A stretch of 64,000 nt of DNA, taken from NCBI GenBank assembly GCA_018340375.1, contig JAFFJZ010000020.1:2046001-2110000 (forward strand). The letters run 5' to 3'. The stretch comes from Gonatopus flavifemur (Eukaryota > Arthropoda > Insecta > Hymenoptera > Dryinidae). The notes under the pieces were generated by a model, which was not told the DNA's origin, made no database searches, and worked only from the letters and a program-made list of their open reading frames with translations. The translations under genes and the position numbers were made by a program. Shown here piece by piece: positions 10,202 through 21,662 of the stretch; position 1 is the stretch's first letter, and every line of letters starts with the position of its first letter.

Positions 10202-11519
10202 TGGCAGAAGATCAGTTTGGTTTTAGAAAAAATAGGGGAACGCGAGAAGTAATTTTAGCACTTAGGGCAGTAATAGAGAAAAGGATAGCGCTGAAGAAAT
10301 CGGTAGGGAGTCTTTTGACCGAAAAAGTTTTTGGCCGAATCGACATGATTTGACAATCGCTAGTCATTTCCTAGTGTTCTCTGAAAGCGACTAGTGATTG
10401 TCAAATCATGTCGATTCGGCCAAAAGACCCCCTACCAAGAAATCTGTGTACATAGGTTTTGTAGATATACAAAAGGCTTTCGATAATGTGGACTGGGAGA
10501 AGATGTTTGTGATCCTGAAGAAGGTGGGAATAAATTATCAAGATAGAAGAATGATATACGAATTATATAAGAATCAAAGTGCAATAATAGACATAGAGGG
10601 TCAGGAAGGAGAAGCGCAAATAAGAAGAGGGGTGAGACAAGGATGCTCATTATCGCCACTGATTTTCAATTTATATATAGAAGAAGCAATGAACGAAGTG
10701 AAGGAGGAAATTCAATCGCAATTACAGATTCAGGGAGAAAATATAAGTATGTTGAGATTCGCGGATGACATAGCTATACTTGCCACGAGTAGTACTGAGT
10801 TAGAAAATATCCTCAACACTATGAGGACAATATTATTGGAAAACTATTGTATGAATATAAATAAAGACAAAACAAAATTCATGATGTGTACAGCAGCGAA
10901 AACAGCTAGAAGAACGAAAATCAAAATAAATACCGAGACAATTGAACAGGTGAAAGAATTCAAATATCTAGGAAGCATAATTACAGAAAACGGCAAAAGC
11001 GAAAGAGATATAAGAGCAAGAATAGCACAAGGGAAACAGGCTTTTTACCAAAAGAAACAGTTATTATGCTCAGAAAATATAAGCTTGGAAGTAAGGAAGA
11101 AATTCTTGAAAAGTTACGTTTGGAGCACAGCATTATATGGTTGCGAAACTTGGACAATGGGGAAAACTGATCAACGAAGACTTGAAGCTTTTGAAATGTG
11201 GTGTTATAGGAGGATGCTCAGAATAAAATGGATTGACAAAGTCAAAAATGAAGAAGTACTCGAGCAGATAAATGAAGAAAGAAATCTTTTGAAACACATC
11301 GTGAAAAGGAGAAGCAATCTTATAGGACACACATTACGGCATGAGAGTTTATTGAAAACAATATTGGAAGGGAAAATGAATGGTAAAACTGGTAAAGGTA
11401 GACCTAGAGCAAGTTATATGAAGCAAGTCGTACAAGACAAGGGATGTAGTAGATATGTAGAAATCAAACGTTTGGCGGATAATAGACAGGGGTGGAGGGT
11501 TTCATCAAACCAGTCGTGA
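10202..11519 (+). pseudogene. RTE reverse transcriptase fragment, MITE-interrupted
   Basis: The open part encodes about 357 residues of the reverse transcriptase and C-terminal region: FVDIQKAFDNVDW (first catalytic Asp), RRGVRQGCSLSP, RFADDIAIL (the FADD active site), then YLGSII, ALYGCETW, CYRRMLRIKW and the end GWRVSSNQS. It is nearly identical to the C-terminal third of the intact 994-residue protein at 55.1 kb, with scattered substitutions. The stretch 10202-10301 codes AEDQFGFRKNRGTRE and reads into the inserted MITE. Endonuclease and palm start are absent, so the copy is non-functional. Confidence 0.9.
10302..10436. mobile_element. hAT-like MITE in RTE, 135 bp, 8-bp TSD
   Basis: The element begins GGTAGGGAGTCTTTTG and ends CAAAAGACCCCCTACC; long arms (GGCCGAATCGACATGATTTG and its complement) make nearly all of it a hairpin. 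The octamer AAGAAATC lies on both sides (10294-10301 and 10437-10444). The related intact RTE at 55.1 kb shows the uninterrupted sequence with one AAGAAATC, which fixes the boundaries. An 8-bp duplication points to hAT (or P-like) transposition. Confidence 0.9.
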
Positions 11520-11652
11520 GACTGATTACTTCATGATGATGATATATATCATGCATCAAAGCATTAAGCATCATGTTAAGCTCGACAACATGCATCTTAT
11601 ATTACAACAACAGTCAACGTGTACAATTATAGGTGAAAAGGACAATTAGATA

Positions 11653-14501
11653 TTAAATTTGACAAATAAGGGCAAGAGAATTCCTAAGATCAGAATGGGA
11701 TGAAAATAATTCAAGCACATCACTGTAAGAATTTGCTAGGATAGATATCCGATTTATCGGATCAGAATAACCGTATCTCGATTTATAAGAAATTGGATTG
11801 AACAATTTAGGACGCCTTAATAAACGAGAAGGGACATTAAAACGTACAAGTCCAAGCAGTTGAGGGCAGCGAATTTTCCCATTAACAATTTTATACAAAA
11901 ATGAAGAATCATTGAACAAACGACGTGATTCCAAGGAAGGCAAGTTAAGTGGAGCGATAATCAATGAGTAATCATGACAAGTGTCGCTTAACGGACGGCC
12001 TATCTGATAGGCAGCAAAACGCAGAAACTTATGCTGAACTCTTTCCAAGGCTGTACAATCCCGAATTAAATGAGGACTCCAAATCTGAGACGCATACTCA
12101 AGATGAGGTCTAACCAAAGTACAATACAGTGTTCGAAGTGCAACAGGATCACGAAAATCTTTACAAACGCGCTTGATAAATCCGAGAGATTTCATGGAAG
12201 TACCAACTATGTAATTGTAATGATCTGAGAAGTTGAAACGAGAGTCAAATGAAACTCCAAGATCACGAACAGTATTTATAGGTGATAACAGAGAATGAGA
12301 CAAGTTATAAGGAAAATAAATAGCATTTTCACCTCTATCAAATCTCATCACATGGCATTTAGTGAGATTTAATGACATATTAGATAGCACACACCAAGAT
12401 TGTGACCGATCCAAATCAGATTGCAGATTTTGAGCATCTCTGTAAGTTCTTATAATCATAAACAGTTTCAGGTCATCAGCAAAAAGAAGATGTGTGCAAT
12501 ACTTGAAAATCGTAGAGATATCATTAATGAAAATAATAAATAATAAAGGACCTAGATGTGAGCCTTGCGGTACACCTGAGGATACAAAAAATGAATCAGA
12601 AAAATATTGAGAGACACGAACTGATTGCGTACGATTCAGAATATAACTCTGTAACCACGACAAGAAATTGCTGCGAATACCTAAATTACTTAATTTATTT
12701 AACAATATATTATGATCAACTCTGTCAAAAGCCTTTGAGAAGTCTGTATATATAGTATCCACTTGGGCATTTTGATCAAGCGCAGAGGACACGACATGAG
12801 AAAAAATAGACAAGTTAGTTACGGTAGATTTTCCAGAAGTGAAGCCATGCTGGAAATCAGAAATTATATCAGAAAACAGTGGTGTTATTTTATCAGTAAC
12901 TATATCTTCAAAAATTTTCGGCATAACATTCATGATACTAATTGGTCTATAGTTTCTCACGTCAGAACGGTCCCCAGATTTGAAGATAGGAGTAATTAAG
13001 CTGAATTTCCATTGAGAAGGGAATATTCCAGAGGATAAAGAGCTGTTGAAGATCAACCACAAAGGCCGAGAAATGACGAACTTGCAAGATTTTAGAAAAT
13101 TAGGAGGAATACCATCATCACCAGGACCGGAAGAAGTTTTCAAGGATGAGATTTTATTGAACACTTCACCGATATTGATGGATAAATCGGAAAGATTGAC
13201 ATTGAGAGTAGATTCTGGTAAATTACAAGGAACAGCGGGATAATTTTGATAAACTGATCTGAAATAAGATGCAAATCAGTCCGAAATAGGAATACCAGTA
13301 TTGCCAATAGTACCGTCTAAATGCATCACCAGGGGTATACCGTTGTGATTCCGCTTACTATTGACAAAGTTCCAAAAGCTTTTGACATTTGTAGGAATGG
13401 ACCCTTGAACGTAATGGAGATGAGACAAGTAACATTGGCGAGTCAAAACTTTACATTGAGCTCGCAAGTGACTGAAGATTAGGTAATCTTCAAAGCAATT
13501 TGACTCTTTGTACCTATTGTGAGCAATTTTCTTTTGACGAATAAGTGTAATTAATTCCGAAGAGAACCATTTTGGATAAGAACTATTCCTTAATACATAC
13601 TTGGGTACGAATGAATCAACTGCATTATATAAATGAAGATACAAAAAATCAACAGCTTGAATAACATTAAGATTACGCAATTCATCGTCCCAGTTGATAG
13701 AACCTAAATATCCACAAATTGCACTGTAATTCGCCTTATTGAAATTATATTTGATGATTTTATTGGGGACCAGTGAAACACTTTCACGTAGGTTGAGCTT
13801 AGATACAAGAGAAGGATGAAAATTGTCACACGCGAGAGAAGGATCCAGAGCAATATTGACATCAATACGATCGTTATCAGAAAAAATAAGATCAAGTATG
13901 TGACCATGAGAATTTCTGAAAGTATTAAGTTGAAACAAATTCAATTCATTGAAATATTCGAGAACATATTGCGCAGAAGTCATTTCATTGAGAGTCGAAC
14001 CAGGTAACACTGAGAAAGATAATTTGGAATCAATATTGCTCCAGGAAATATGAGGTAAATTGTAATCCCCGTATAAGTATAAGGAGTTAAAGTTCTCCTT
14101 GAGGAGGATTTCGCAACGCTTTTACAATGGTCAAAGTATATTGAAGAATCCGAAGAAGGTGGAATGTAGACAGCCCCAAACAACAACGACAAAGAACCAA
14201 AATAAACTTTGACGTAAAGATGTTCAACTTTGTAATAAGAAGATGAGACAACACAGCTGCGATGGGTATCCTTAACGGCGATTAAGACACCACCTCCCCG
14301 TGAAAATTGACTGGTGAGTCCGTTTCTATCCATACGATAAACTGCATAGCCATGTAAACCAATTTCAGAAGATAGAATATCCTCGCGCAGCCAGGTTTCA
14401 GATAAGATAATAATATCATAACATGGATCTGATATAGCAACAGAGCAATGGAGTTGATCAAGTTTAGTTCTCAAGCCACGAACATTCTGATAATACACCA
14501 A
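11653..14501 (-). pseudogene. LINE ORF2: endonuclease-reverse transcriptase (broken)
   Basis: The N-terminal endonuclease starts YYQNVRGLRTKL, followed by ILSETWL, GGGVLIAV and, in a shifted frame, YGDYNLPHISW. A linker follows, then the reverse transcriptase: NYRPISIM, DFSKAFDRVDH (first Asp), SSGVPQGSHLGPLLF, LLFADDLKLF (FADD active site), then the C-terminal RPHLEYASQIWSPH. There are two breaks. A frameshift lies near 14110-14130. A single in-frame TGA lies at 13276-13278, with 37 codons of matching frame between it and the next Met. No clear ATG is seen at the start, which overlaps the end of ORF1 by about 30 bp. A full-length but inactive copy. Confidence 0.9.
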
Positions 14502-15328
14502 AAGGTCGATGAGGCGTTTTTTCTTTGGTGAGCAGGAACTATCCTAGGTATCCCATTGAAATAGCGAATAGTCCTTGAAGGGTCATTTAGATTTTTCAAT
14601 TCTTCACGTAAGTTCGACAGATGATTCCGTTACTTCAAGGTACGATCTTGCGATATTCTAATTGAACCATTGTACAACGATTTGTTACGAAGCATCTCAA
14701 TAGGTATGTTCCGTGATGCAAATGTGACACAGATCGGACGAGTTTTAGAAGCATCCTTCTTTTTACCGATACGACGAATCTGCACATTGTCGTAAGTATC
14801 AGGTCTGATTTTTTGAAGAAGATCAGTAACTATAACATGATCAGGAGACCCATCCCTCGAAGATTCTTCAACGTTGAAGAGTAGAATGTTACATGCTCTT
14901 CGATGTCGTTGATTCAGCTCATCTATCAAATCTTCCTCATTGTAGAAACCTTGTGAAGAAGAAGGGGCAGACGATTCCAAGGTGGATAATCTCGTGGATA
15001 ATTCCGCCACAGTGTTGGATAAAGAATTTAATTTGATCCCAAACGCGTTGAGCTGGTTGCTGAGTTTCGAACAAGCAGAATCAACGATGCTTTGAATTTC
15101 CGATAAGAAACCTGACTGATCCAACACGCCATCAAATTTTTCCGCAAGATCAACAGAAGTATCAGAAGACGGAAGAGGCCCCTTGCAGTCAATCAGTACT
15201 CCATTATGCCATGGATGGTGACTTTTCGCTAAACACGACGAACCAGGATGAGATATAACACCGCATGGAGCACAAGATACCGGTTTATCCCTAACTCTGG
15301 AACATCCTTTACACACTTTTTTAGGCAT
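14471..15328 (-). pseudogene. LINE ORF1: zinc-finger/coiled-coil protein (one stop)
   Basis: Starts MPKKVCKGCSRVRDKPVSC: a Cys/His cluster (CKGC, CAPCGVISHPGSSC) resembling a PHD-like zinc finger. Next is a heptad-like region (SNQLNAFGIKLNSLSNTV, LSTRLSTLE). Then comes an RNA-binding-like domain (NILLFNVEE, VQIRRIG, RPICVTF). ORF1 proteins of this type coat the LINE RNA. The frame stops at TAA (14630-14632) after DRTLK but continues sensibly (RNHLSNLREELKNLNDPSR) to TGA at 14471; CAA to TAA would explain the stop. I prefer the ATG at 15328 to the earlier Met codons because the finger begins there. Confidence 0.8.
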
Positions 15329-15689
15329 TTTGAAGTTTATATGATTCATATGATAATACAAAAATTTTTGAATTCCAATAAACGGCAAGTATGAGATCTA
15401 CTGTACCGAGGTAAATACACACGCACACACGAAGAGTGTCTCATCATACGTGAGTACACGAGATGTGTATAAGTATCAACAAATAGGATAGACCTCGTGG
15501 AAACAATATGTAACGACGAGTGAATAAACCAATGTATTAGGAATAGATTCACTAAAAATCGCGTGCAAAAACCCAGTCGTTCGGAGAAGTTTACACAATA
15601 AGCCTACTAATGGAACAATCAGCAATATAACAAAGAATAAGAATTAAGTGTGCACGATAAATCATTAAATTACGAAATTTTGTAGAGAG

Positions 15690-16080
15690 CGAAACATTTT
15701 ACGTTGTCACAACTATACTGCGGTTCTCAATACTTTGTTTGAAAATGATAACATTGTCGTCCACTTTCTCCATCGACGTCCGATTCTTCATATATTTTTT
15801 TCGGCAAAACCAATTTTCAGAAGAAAATGTCTCATAGTGCGTGAGAAATTAATTATTTCATAATCCCGTATGATTTTTCGTGGACATGCTCGGTCAAGTC
15901 GTAGGGCTTCAAATTCAAATATTCGAAAATTCCTTTAAAAAAAAACCATTAGTCGTTATGAAATAAAAATTGGTATACGTCCTTGAAACCCAAATTACAG
16001 CAAATGTGCCAAGTTTCATCGAAATCTGAGGTGATGGGTTAAATGACTCGGTCGATTTGACGTGGAATGACCCAAATATA
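15690..16080 (+). repeat. Dispersed repeat, pair with 27050-27470
   Basis: Shares with 27050-27470 the blocks GAAAATGATAA, CATCGAC(G/T)TCCGATTCTTCAT, CATAGTGCGTGAG, TTCAAATATTCGAAAATTC and AAGTTTCATCGAAATC, and ends (G/A)TGGAATGACCC. A third GTGGAATGACCC end is at 26683. The GGAATGACCC end is probably a transposon terminus; the left ends are not found. No coding potential. 16081-16290 shows nothing else. Confidence 0.7.
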
Positions 16081-17576
16081 AACACTCATTTGACATTTCA
16101 TTTACCTCAAAATTCCAATTTTTCACTACTTCCTTTCCCTGTTCATAGGAAATATGGCAGACCAATCAAAATCCTTCAATTTCTGAAGCCTCTTGACCAG
16201 ACTCTGATTATAGGGCCTGTAGTCACAATGTAACCACTGTTGTTTTCTAGTGAGTGTGTGAAAAAGGGCTGAGTTTATTGACCAATATCCACCCCTGGTT
16301 AGAAAATCCGATTAAATCCCATAAAGAACAATCCTGTCGGAATGGATTGAGTTTCTGCATCGGAAATTTCTAATTGATAACAATAAAATTTTGGTTAATT
16401 GGATTGAATTGGTTTTTTATTAATAATGAGAATTCCAATTGATCCGACAAAGAAGATTCTATCGGAATGAATCAAGTCTCTGCATTGGAAACCCCGATGT
16501 GTACCAATAACAATTGTTTCATCTGGATTAAATCGGGTTTTTTCATTAGCAATCAATATCCCCATTGAATCTGATGAAAAATATTCAATTGGAATGGACT
16601 GAGTTCCTGTATCGGTAATGTCCTATTAGTTCCGATTAGAATTCTCCTAATCGGCTTGATTATATTCTTAAAACGACGTTGAGAACCAACCCCTATGAAA
16701 TCTTGTTTCCAAAAAACAAGTATTGGACATCGTCGGTGATGTGACAAGAACAATCGTTCATTTCTGATGAATTTTTTTCGGTAATAGAATTCTATAGGTA
16801 TGTCCATCGAATTAGAGGAATCCTCATCAGAAGGATATCGTGCAGAGTAACACAGTGATTACGCACTCCGTCCCCGTGACGAAAATTGAGATGGTTCAAC
16901 CTCCGTTGGATGCTTTTACGGTAGGAACTCATCTGTAATTTCGGTCAAACCTTGATCTGGAGCCCTTCATAATCCATCGATCAATTGTTTCCATTCTCAT
17001 GTTCCAACCGTGCAAGAAGGCCATCTTGTGACTCATAGGAAAAGCTCCAGGTTTCATCGGGCATGCACATTTTCAGATTGACATTACGGCAAACCCCAAT
17101 AAAAACCAATTGACCATTAAAATGGAACAACTCTGGAAGTGCATCAGGTATTTCCTATACAAAACATCAAATTTCAAATCTACTAACTTTATTTCCATTC
17201 GTCTGTGTAAATAGAGATCATGAAACATTCCAATAAGAACCAATTCACCAAATGAAAAAATTCTCAATTTGAATTGAATATTCCGTACACAAACGGATTG
17301 GAAATTCAGATTTAAGAGCTTCCCTATTATTTGCAGTGGATTCGGATTCCAAAACAATCCAATCAAAATCAACTGATCCATAAATTGCATACATTCTGAA
17401 ATCGAATTGCGTATTTGCACATACACATTTGTTACATATTCGAATGTACAAACTGTATCACTCCGATTGGTTAATAAAATAAAAAAACCTTCTCCGATTA
17501 CATCATATATTCCTTATAAAAGCTGATAGGATATACCACATGCCATTATTTCCAACCAAATTGATACATATTCATA

Positions 17577-19606
17577 CAGGGTGGGGCATTTAAAGTGTCG
17601 CGGGCGTTTTTTCCAAAAATAAAATGAGATACGAGAAAATTTTTCGGACAAAAATTGTAGGGTATCGAGGGGGACATCCGATGGTGGCCTTGGCTTTGAC
17701 CTCAAATCTCATCTTCAAGGGCATTCTGAGGTCAACTCTTGTTTTTTAAATAGCATCTTATATTTTTTACTGCAGATTTGGATTCTAGGTCAAAAACCAA
17801 GAAACTTTTGTCTGAACCATTTTCCTGAAATCCGCAAAGATGGCGCTCTAATCGATATTGTTCCATACTGAATCTGACATTAGAATAACTCGAAAACGAA
17901 GGGTCTTGGAGGAGAATGTTTCGGACAAAAGTTGTCTGATTCCAAGGGGGACCCCTTGAACTGAAACGGAGGTGATGGGGTATAACAGACAAAACACAAC
18001 ACATTTCAATCGTCTACATCACTTGGATAATTTTAATGCAGTAGATGCTCAAAATGATGGCCTTCGACTTCAATACACATTTCAAAACGTTTTACAAAAG
18101 ATTGCTGAACTCGTGCTAAAATATCTTCATTGATGCTCGCGCATGCATTGATGATTCGTTGACGCATATTCTCAGGTGTAGTCGGTGCTTGTTGATAAAC
18201 TGTATCTTTTATGTATCCCCATAAAAAAAAATCTGCAGAAGTAATCCGGAGAACGGGCAGGCCAATGAACTGGTCCACGACGTCCTATCCATCGTCCAGG
18301 ATAATCTCTGTCCAATATTTCTCGAGCTGTGACTGCATAATGGGATGGACAACCATCGTGTTGATACCACATATTCAATCGTTCCTGAATAGGTATATCT
18401 TCAAGTAATGTTGGAAGTACTTGATCTAAGAAATGTCTGTACTTCTCTCCATTTAGCGTATCTGCAATGAAGTACGGTCCAATTACTCGAGATCAAAAAA
18501 TACCACACCAAACATCCACAGCCCATTGTCTTTGATGCTCTACTTGACGTAACCATCTTGGAATTTCTGTCGCCCAGTAATGCATATTATGTCGATTTAC
18601 TTGACCATGATTGGTGAACGTCGACTCATCAGAAAATAATATCTTGATGAAGTTGTTATTGTGCATTTGCGCTAGACCCCATCGACAAAACTGTACACGA
18701 TTTTCGAAATCATCACCGTGAAGGTCTTGATGCGAACAAATGTGATACGGATGGAATTTGTGACGTTTCAGTATTCGAAGAACACTTCTTCGAGAAATTC
18801 CCGAATGGAGTTCAATTTCACGAGAGCTCACGTGTGGATTATTGGCTACTGCAGCTAGTACATTAACTTCCGCATTTTCTCCGCTAACAGTTCTCATTCG
18901 ATGTCGTTTTTCCCTTGTAACACTTCCCGTTTCTGAGAATAATTTTGTAATGCGTTGAAAATACCTAATGGATGGCATTGTTCTCTCAGGAAATCGTTCT
19001 GCATACAAGTCATATGCTTGTCTGGGGTTCTTATGCACTTCACCGTAAATGTAGATCATATCGATCTTTTCAGAAACCGTGTATCGGATATCCATGATTT
19101 TCAATTTGTCATAAACCAAGTAATAATCAAATGTGACTGACAAACTGACTTTCAAAATCGTGAATTTTCACTGAACCCCGTCGTTTGTTTACATTGCGTG
19201 AGCTCTGAATGGTGGTAATGTAGACGATTGAAATGTGTTGTGTATTGACAACTTTTGTACGAAACATTGTTTTCCAAGACCCTTCGTTTTCGAGTTATTC
19301 GAATGTCAGATTCAAAATGGAACAATATCGATTAGAGCGCCATTTTTGCGGATTTCAGGAAAATGGTTCAGACAAAAGTTTCTTGGTTTTTGACCTAGAA
19401 TCCAAATCTGCAGTAAAAAATATGAGATGCTATTTAAAAAACAAGAGTTGATCTCAGAATGCCCTTGAATATGAGATTTGAGGTCAAAGCCAAGGCCACC
19501 ATCGGATGTCCCCCTCGGTACCCTACAACTTTTGTCCGAAAAATTTTCTCGTATCTCACTTTATTTTTGGAAAAAACGCCCGCGACACTTTAAATGCCCC
19601 ACCCTG
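17577..19606 (-). mobile_element. Tc1/mariner-superfamily DD41D transposon (family 1), broken
   Basis: Flanked by TA on both sides (17575-17576, 19607-19608). Ends are CAGGGTGGGGCATTTAAAG and its complement. The terminal inverted repeats are long: 17577-18019 and 19218-19606, nearly identical except for a ~55-bp gap in the right arm. A single transposase gene on the minus strand lies between them. Total 2,030 bp. Another copy starts at 63308. Confidence 0.9.
18033..19095 (-). pseudogene. DD41D transposase, family 1 (stop plus frameshift)
   Basis: Starts MDIRYTVSEKIDMIYIYGEV at 19095 and has helix-turn-helix segments (SSREIELHSGISRRSVLRIL). The catalytic domain has LFSDEST (first Asp), YQHDGCPSHYA (second Asp) and WPARSPD. 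The end is CIEVEGHHFEHLLH. After WCGIF an in-frame TGA interrupts, but the frame continues (SRVIGPYFIADTLNG). Near SPD two bases are missing compared with the copy at 63.3-64.0 kb, shifting the frame. With that copy as guide the third Asp (SPDF) lies 41 residues after the second. It would cut and paste the element at TA sites; this copy is dead. Confidence 0.88.
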
Positions 19607-19921
19607 TATACGGGCGAATTCAGGGTTCAACTCTACGGATGATTAATTTTGATTCATCCTCATTGATATTCAATGGACAGTTCAGGCGTTTCAATTACCC
19701 CAATTCAATCCGATTGAATTCGAATTGACTCCTCTTCCTGTCGAGTGGATTCTATCGAATGACCAATAAAATCTCCACATTCTGAAATCGAATCAGATAT
19801 TCCCCATAAGAACCTAATGAAACCTCAATTTCATCAACTTTAACATTAGTTTCGATAGATTGAGATTACAGGAAATTCTGATAAAAATCGATTGTTCAAT
19901 GGAATAAAAATATTCTGGATT

Positions 19922-19973
19922 TCCCATAAGCTGCTATGGGAAATATTCGGATATTTCCCATAGCAGCTCATAG
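19922..19973. repeat. Short near-perfect hairpin
   Basis: CTGCTATGGGAAATAT is followed after four bases by ATATTTCCCATAGCAG, giving a ~22-bp-arm stem. It abuts the left edge of the Harbinger-like element. Purpose unknown; it could be the tip of an older MITE. Confidence 0.6.
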
Positions 19974-20879
19974 AATATTACAGTCCGGGAGGTAGCGTCG
20001 ATTTGAGGAAAGTCATCTTATGCCGACTGATTTTGATATGAACGATAGTTTTGATATAGCCAACGGTTGTAACGAGCGTCAGCTGCTCCAGTGGTCGTAG
20101 GTACAATCGGCACAGGGTCTCCAAGCTGTAAAAAAATACCTGTGAGTGAGTGATTTTATATCATTCGGAAATTTTTCTACAAGTTATTTACATGATATAG
20201 TATTATGAAAAAATAGTCAACTGCATGGCGGAGGGGGGTTTATACGTCAGCTACTCGTATATAGTTGGATGAAAAAAAAAGTTATTCTATACCGCATGAG
20301 ATTCAAATGCGTGATTGTTTGATTGATTTGAAGCATAAAAATAATCGTCAGCTGGTTATCTAGTGGTGAGAAGATCGTCAGGTAGAGCAGTGTAGCTGTC
20401 GCGCAGTCAGTCCATTGGAAAGCTCAACTGTCTTCCCTCAATTATGTATCCAGCTGCTTATGATTTCTGCAGATTGGATTTATAAATCCATCACCCAGTC
20501 AAATTTCGATCGGTATACAATTGATGTAATGGATTAACAGTAGACCGAAGATTCATGTCTCCGCACCAACGAAATTAGTTGTGTAATAATCATGAGTAAT
20601 TTGGCACAGTAATATGTCTGATGATTTTCAATGTATAATAAATGAATTTGTACGACTTCCGCGAAAAAGTGTGTGGTATTCCATCAATTGAAGTACTTGT
20701 TTATTACATGAACTAATCAACGTACATATATAAATTATTTTGAAATTGGTAATAATACTAATTGAACAGTAATAAGATACAAAATTAAATTTCTTCGTTT
20801 TCTGAAACATTCCAAAATATTAGCTTCAAGACAAGTCCGCTACAGCAGTAGTGCTGTTGGATTCACCGTACATATAGAC

Positions 20880-21031
20880 GTGCCCAAGGGAGTTGAATTG
20901 TGGGTACCAATGACCCGAATGAGAAATTCTCAAAATTATATACAATTAATATGGAATTATATACAAATCATATGAAAACTATTAAATTATACATAAATTA
21001 TATAATTTGGAAAATTTTTCCACTTGGGCAC
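20880..21031. repeat. Possible MITE with GTGCCCAAG ends
   Basis: GTGCCCAAGGGAG at the left and CCACTTGGGCAC at the right are inverted, enclosing AT-rich text with many ATTATATA words. No target duplication seen. Tentative. Confidence 0.35.
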
Positions 21032-21071
21032 CTCTTTCTTTCTTTCAGTTGGCATTGTTAACGTTGTATTA

Positions 21072-21286
21072 CACGGGAAAAATATTGTTCTCATAATAAT
21101 TCCGATTAGCTGTTATGACTATCCAAAGTGAAGGATGTCGGCATTACCACCATAACTAAACGGATCATTCTGGGAACGATATACATTGATATAATAGTCA
21201 TGTATATCGTTCCGCAAGAATGCAGTATTGCCGTTACAAATATCTCTTCAGATCGCTACAATAACTACATATTTTTTTCAGTGTAG
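21072..21286. repeat. MITE-like inverted repeat with inner hairpin
   Basis: Outer ends TTACACGGGAAAAATATTG and CATATTTTTTTCAGTGTA are imperfect inverted repeats. An inner perfect stem GGAACGATATACAT / ATGTATATCGTTCC spans 21175-21213. It lies inside the Harbinger-like element. Confidence 0.5.
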
Positions 21287-21518
21287 ATTGTTTTTTCAAA
21301 AAACTATCATTACGGAACAAAATAGATATTAAACTCTAAAGTGTGGGTGTCAGTGCACTCAAGACACTCATGGTGTGTACACCTATATCACCGTACCCAT
21401 AAAAAACTGTTTGATAAGAGTGACCAATAATAAATTAAGTGAAAAGATTTCTAGTAAAATTTGTCAATACCAAAGTTCAAAATAGTATTGTAGTAGTAAA
21501 TTTGACAGAAATTCTTAT

Positions 21519-21662
21519 CAGGGACTTGAAACGTTATTCACTTTCGTTACTCATTATATATAAAATATATATAATAATGTATATATTGTACACAAATTAT
21601 ATATTCATTATGTATATTTCATATATGATGAGTAACGAAAGTGAATGACTTTACAGTCCCTG
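21519..21662. mobile_element. hAT-type MITE, 144 bp, 8-bp TSD
   Basis: Begins CAGGGACTTGAAACG and ends TTTACAGTCCCTG; the arms include the perfect pair TTCACTTTCGTTACTCAT / ATGAGTAACGAAAGTGAA. Flanking octamers ATTCTTAT and ATTCTCAT differ at one base. AT-rich loop. Short plus-strand frames across it are accidental. Confidence 0.85.

Larger units (their letters stand above)
10200..11541 (+). mobile_element. RTE-type retrotransposon, 5'-truncated copy
   Basis: From 10202 onwards the sequence matches the full-length element at 55110-58467 (reverse strand), starting in the reverse transcriptase and running to the 3' tail of ATG repeats. A 12-bp direct repeat ATATATATCATG flanks it (10188-10199 and 11542-11553), though part overlaps the repetitive tail. 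A 135-bp MITE interrupts it. Truncation at the 5' end is the normal outcome of LINE insertion. Confidence 0.9.
11640..15600 (-). mobile_element. Jockey/CR1-type LINE, near full length, inactive
   Basis: On the minus strand this element has a 5' leader (about 15330-15600), ORF1 with a zinc-finger/coiled-coil/RNA-binding layout, and ORF2 with an apurinic endonuclease and reverse transcriptase. Both ORFs carry stops or frameshifts. The 3' end lies near 11640 or a little lower. No target duplication was found, so the limits are approximate. The layout is the standard two-ORF plan of jockey and CR1 relatives. Confidence 0.85.

Noticed and set aside
10432..10659. Minus-strand frame opposite the truncated RTE (also 55325-57814 plus strand opposite the full RTE)
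   Set aside because: Antisense shadows of the RTE reverse transcriptase ORF; the sense strand has all motifs.
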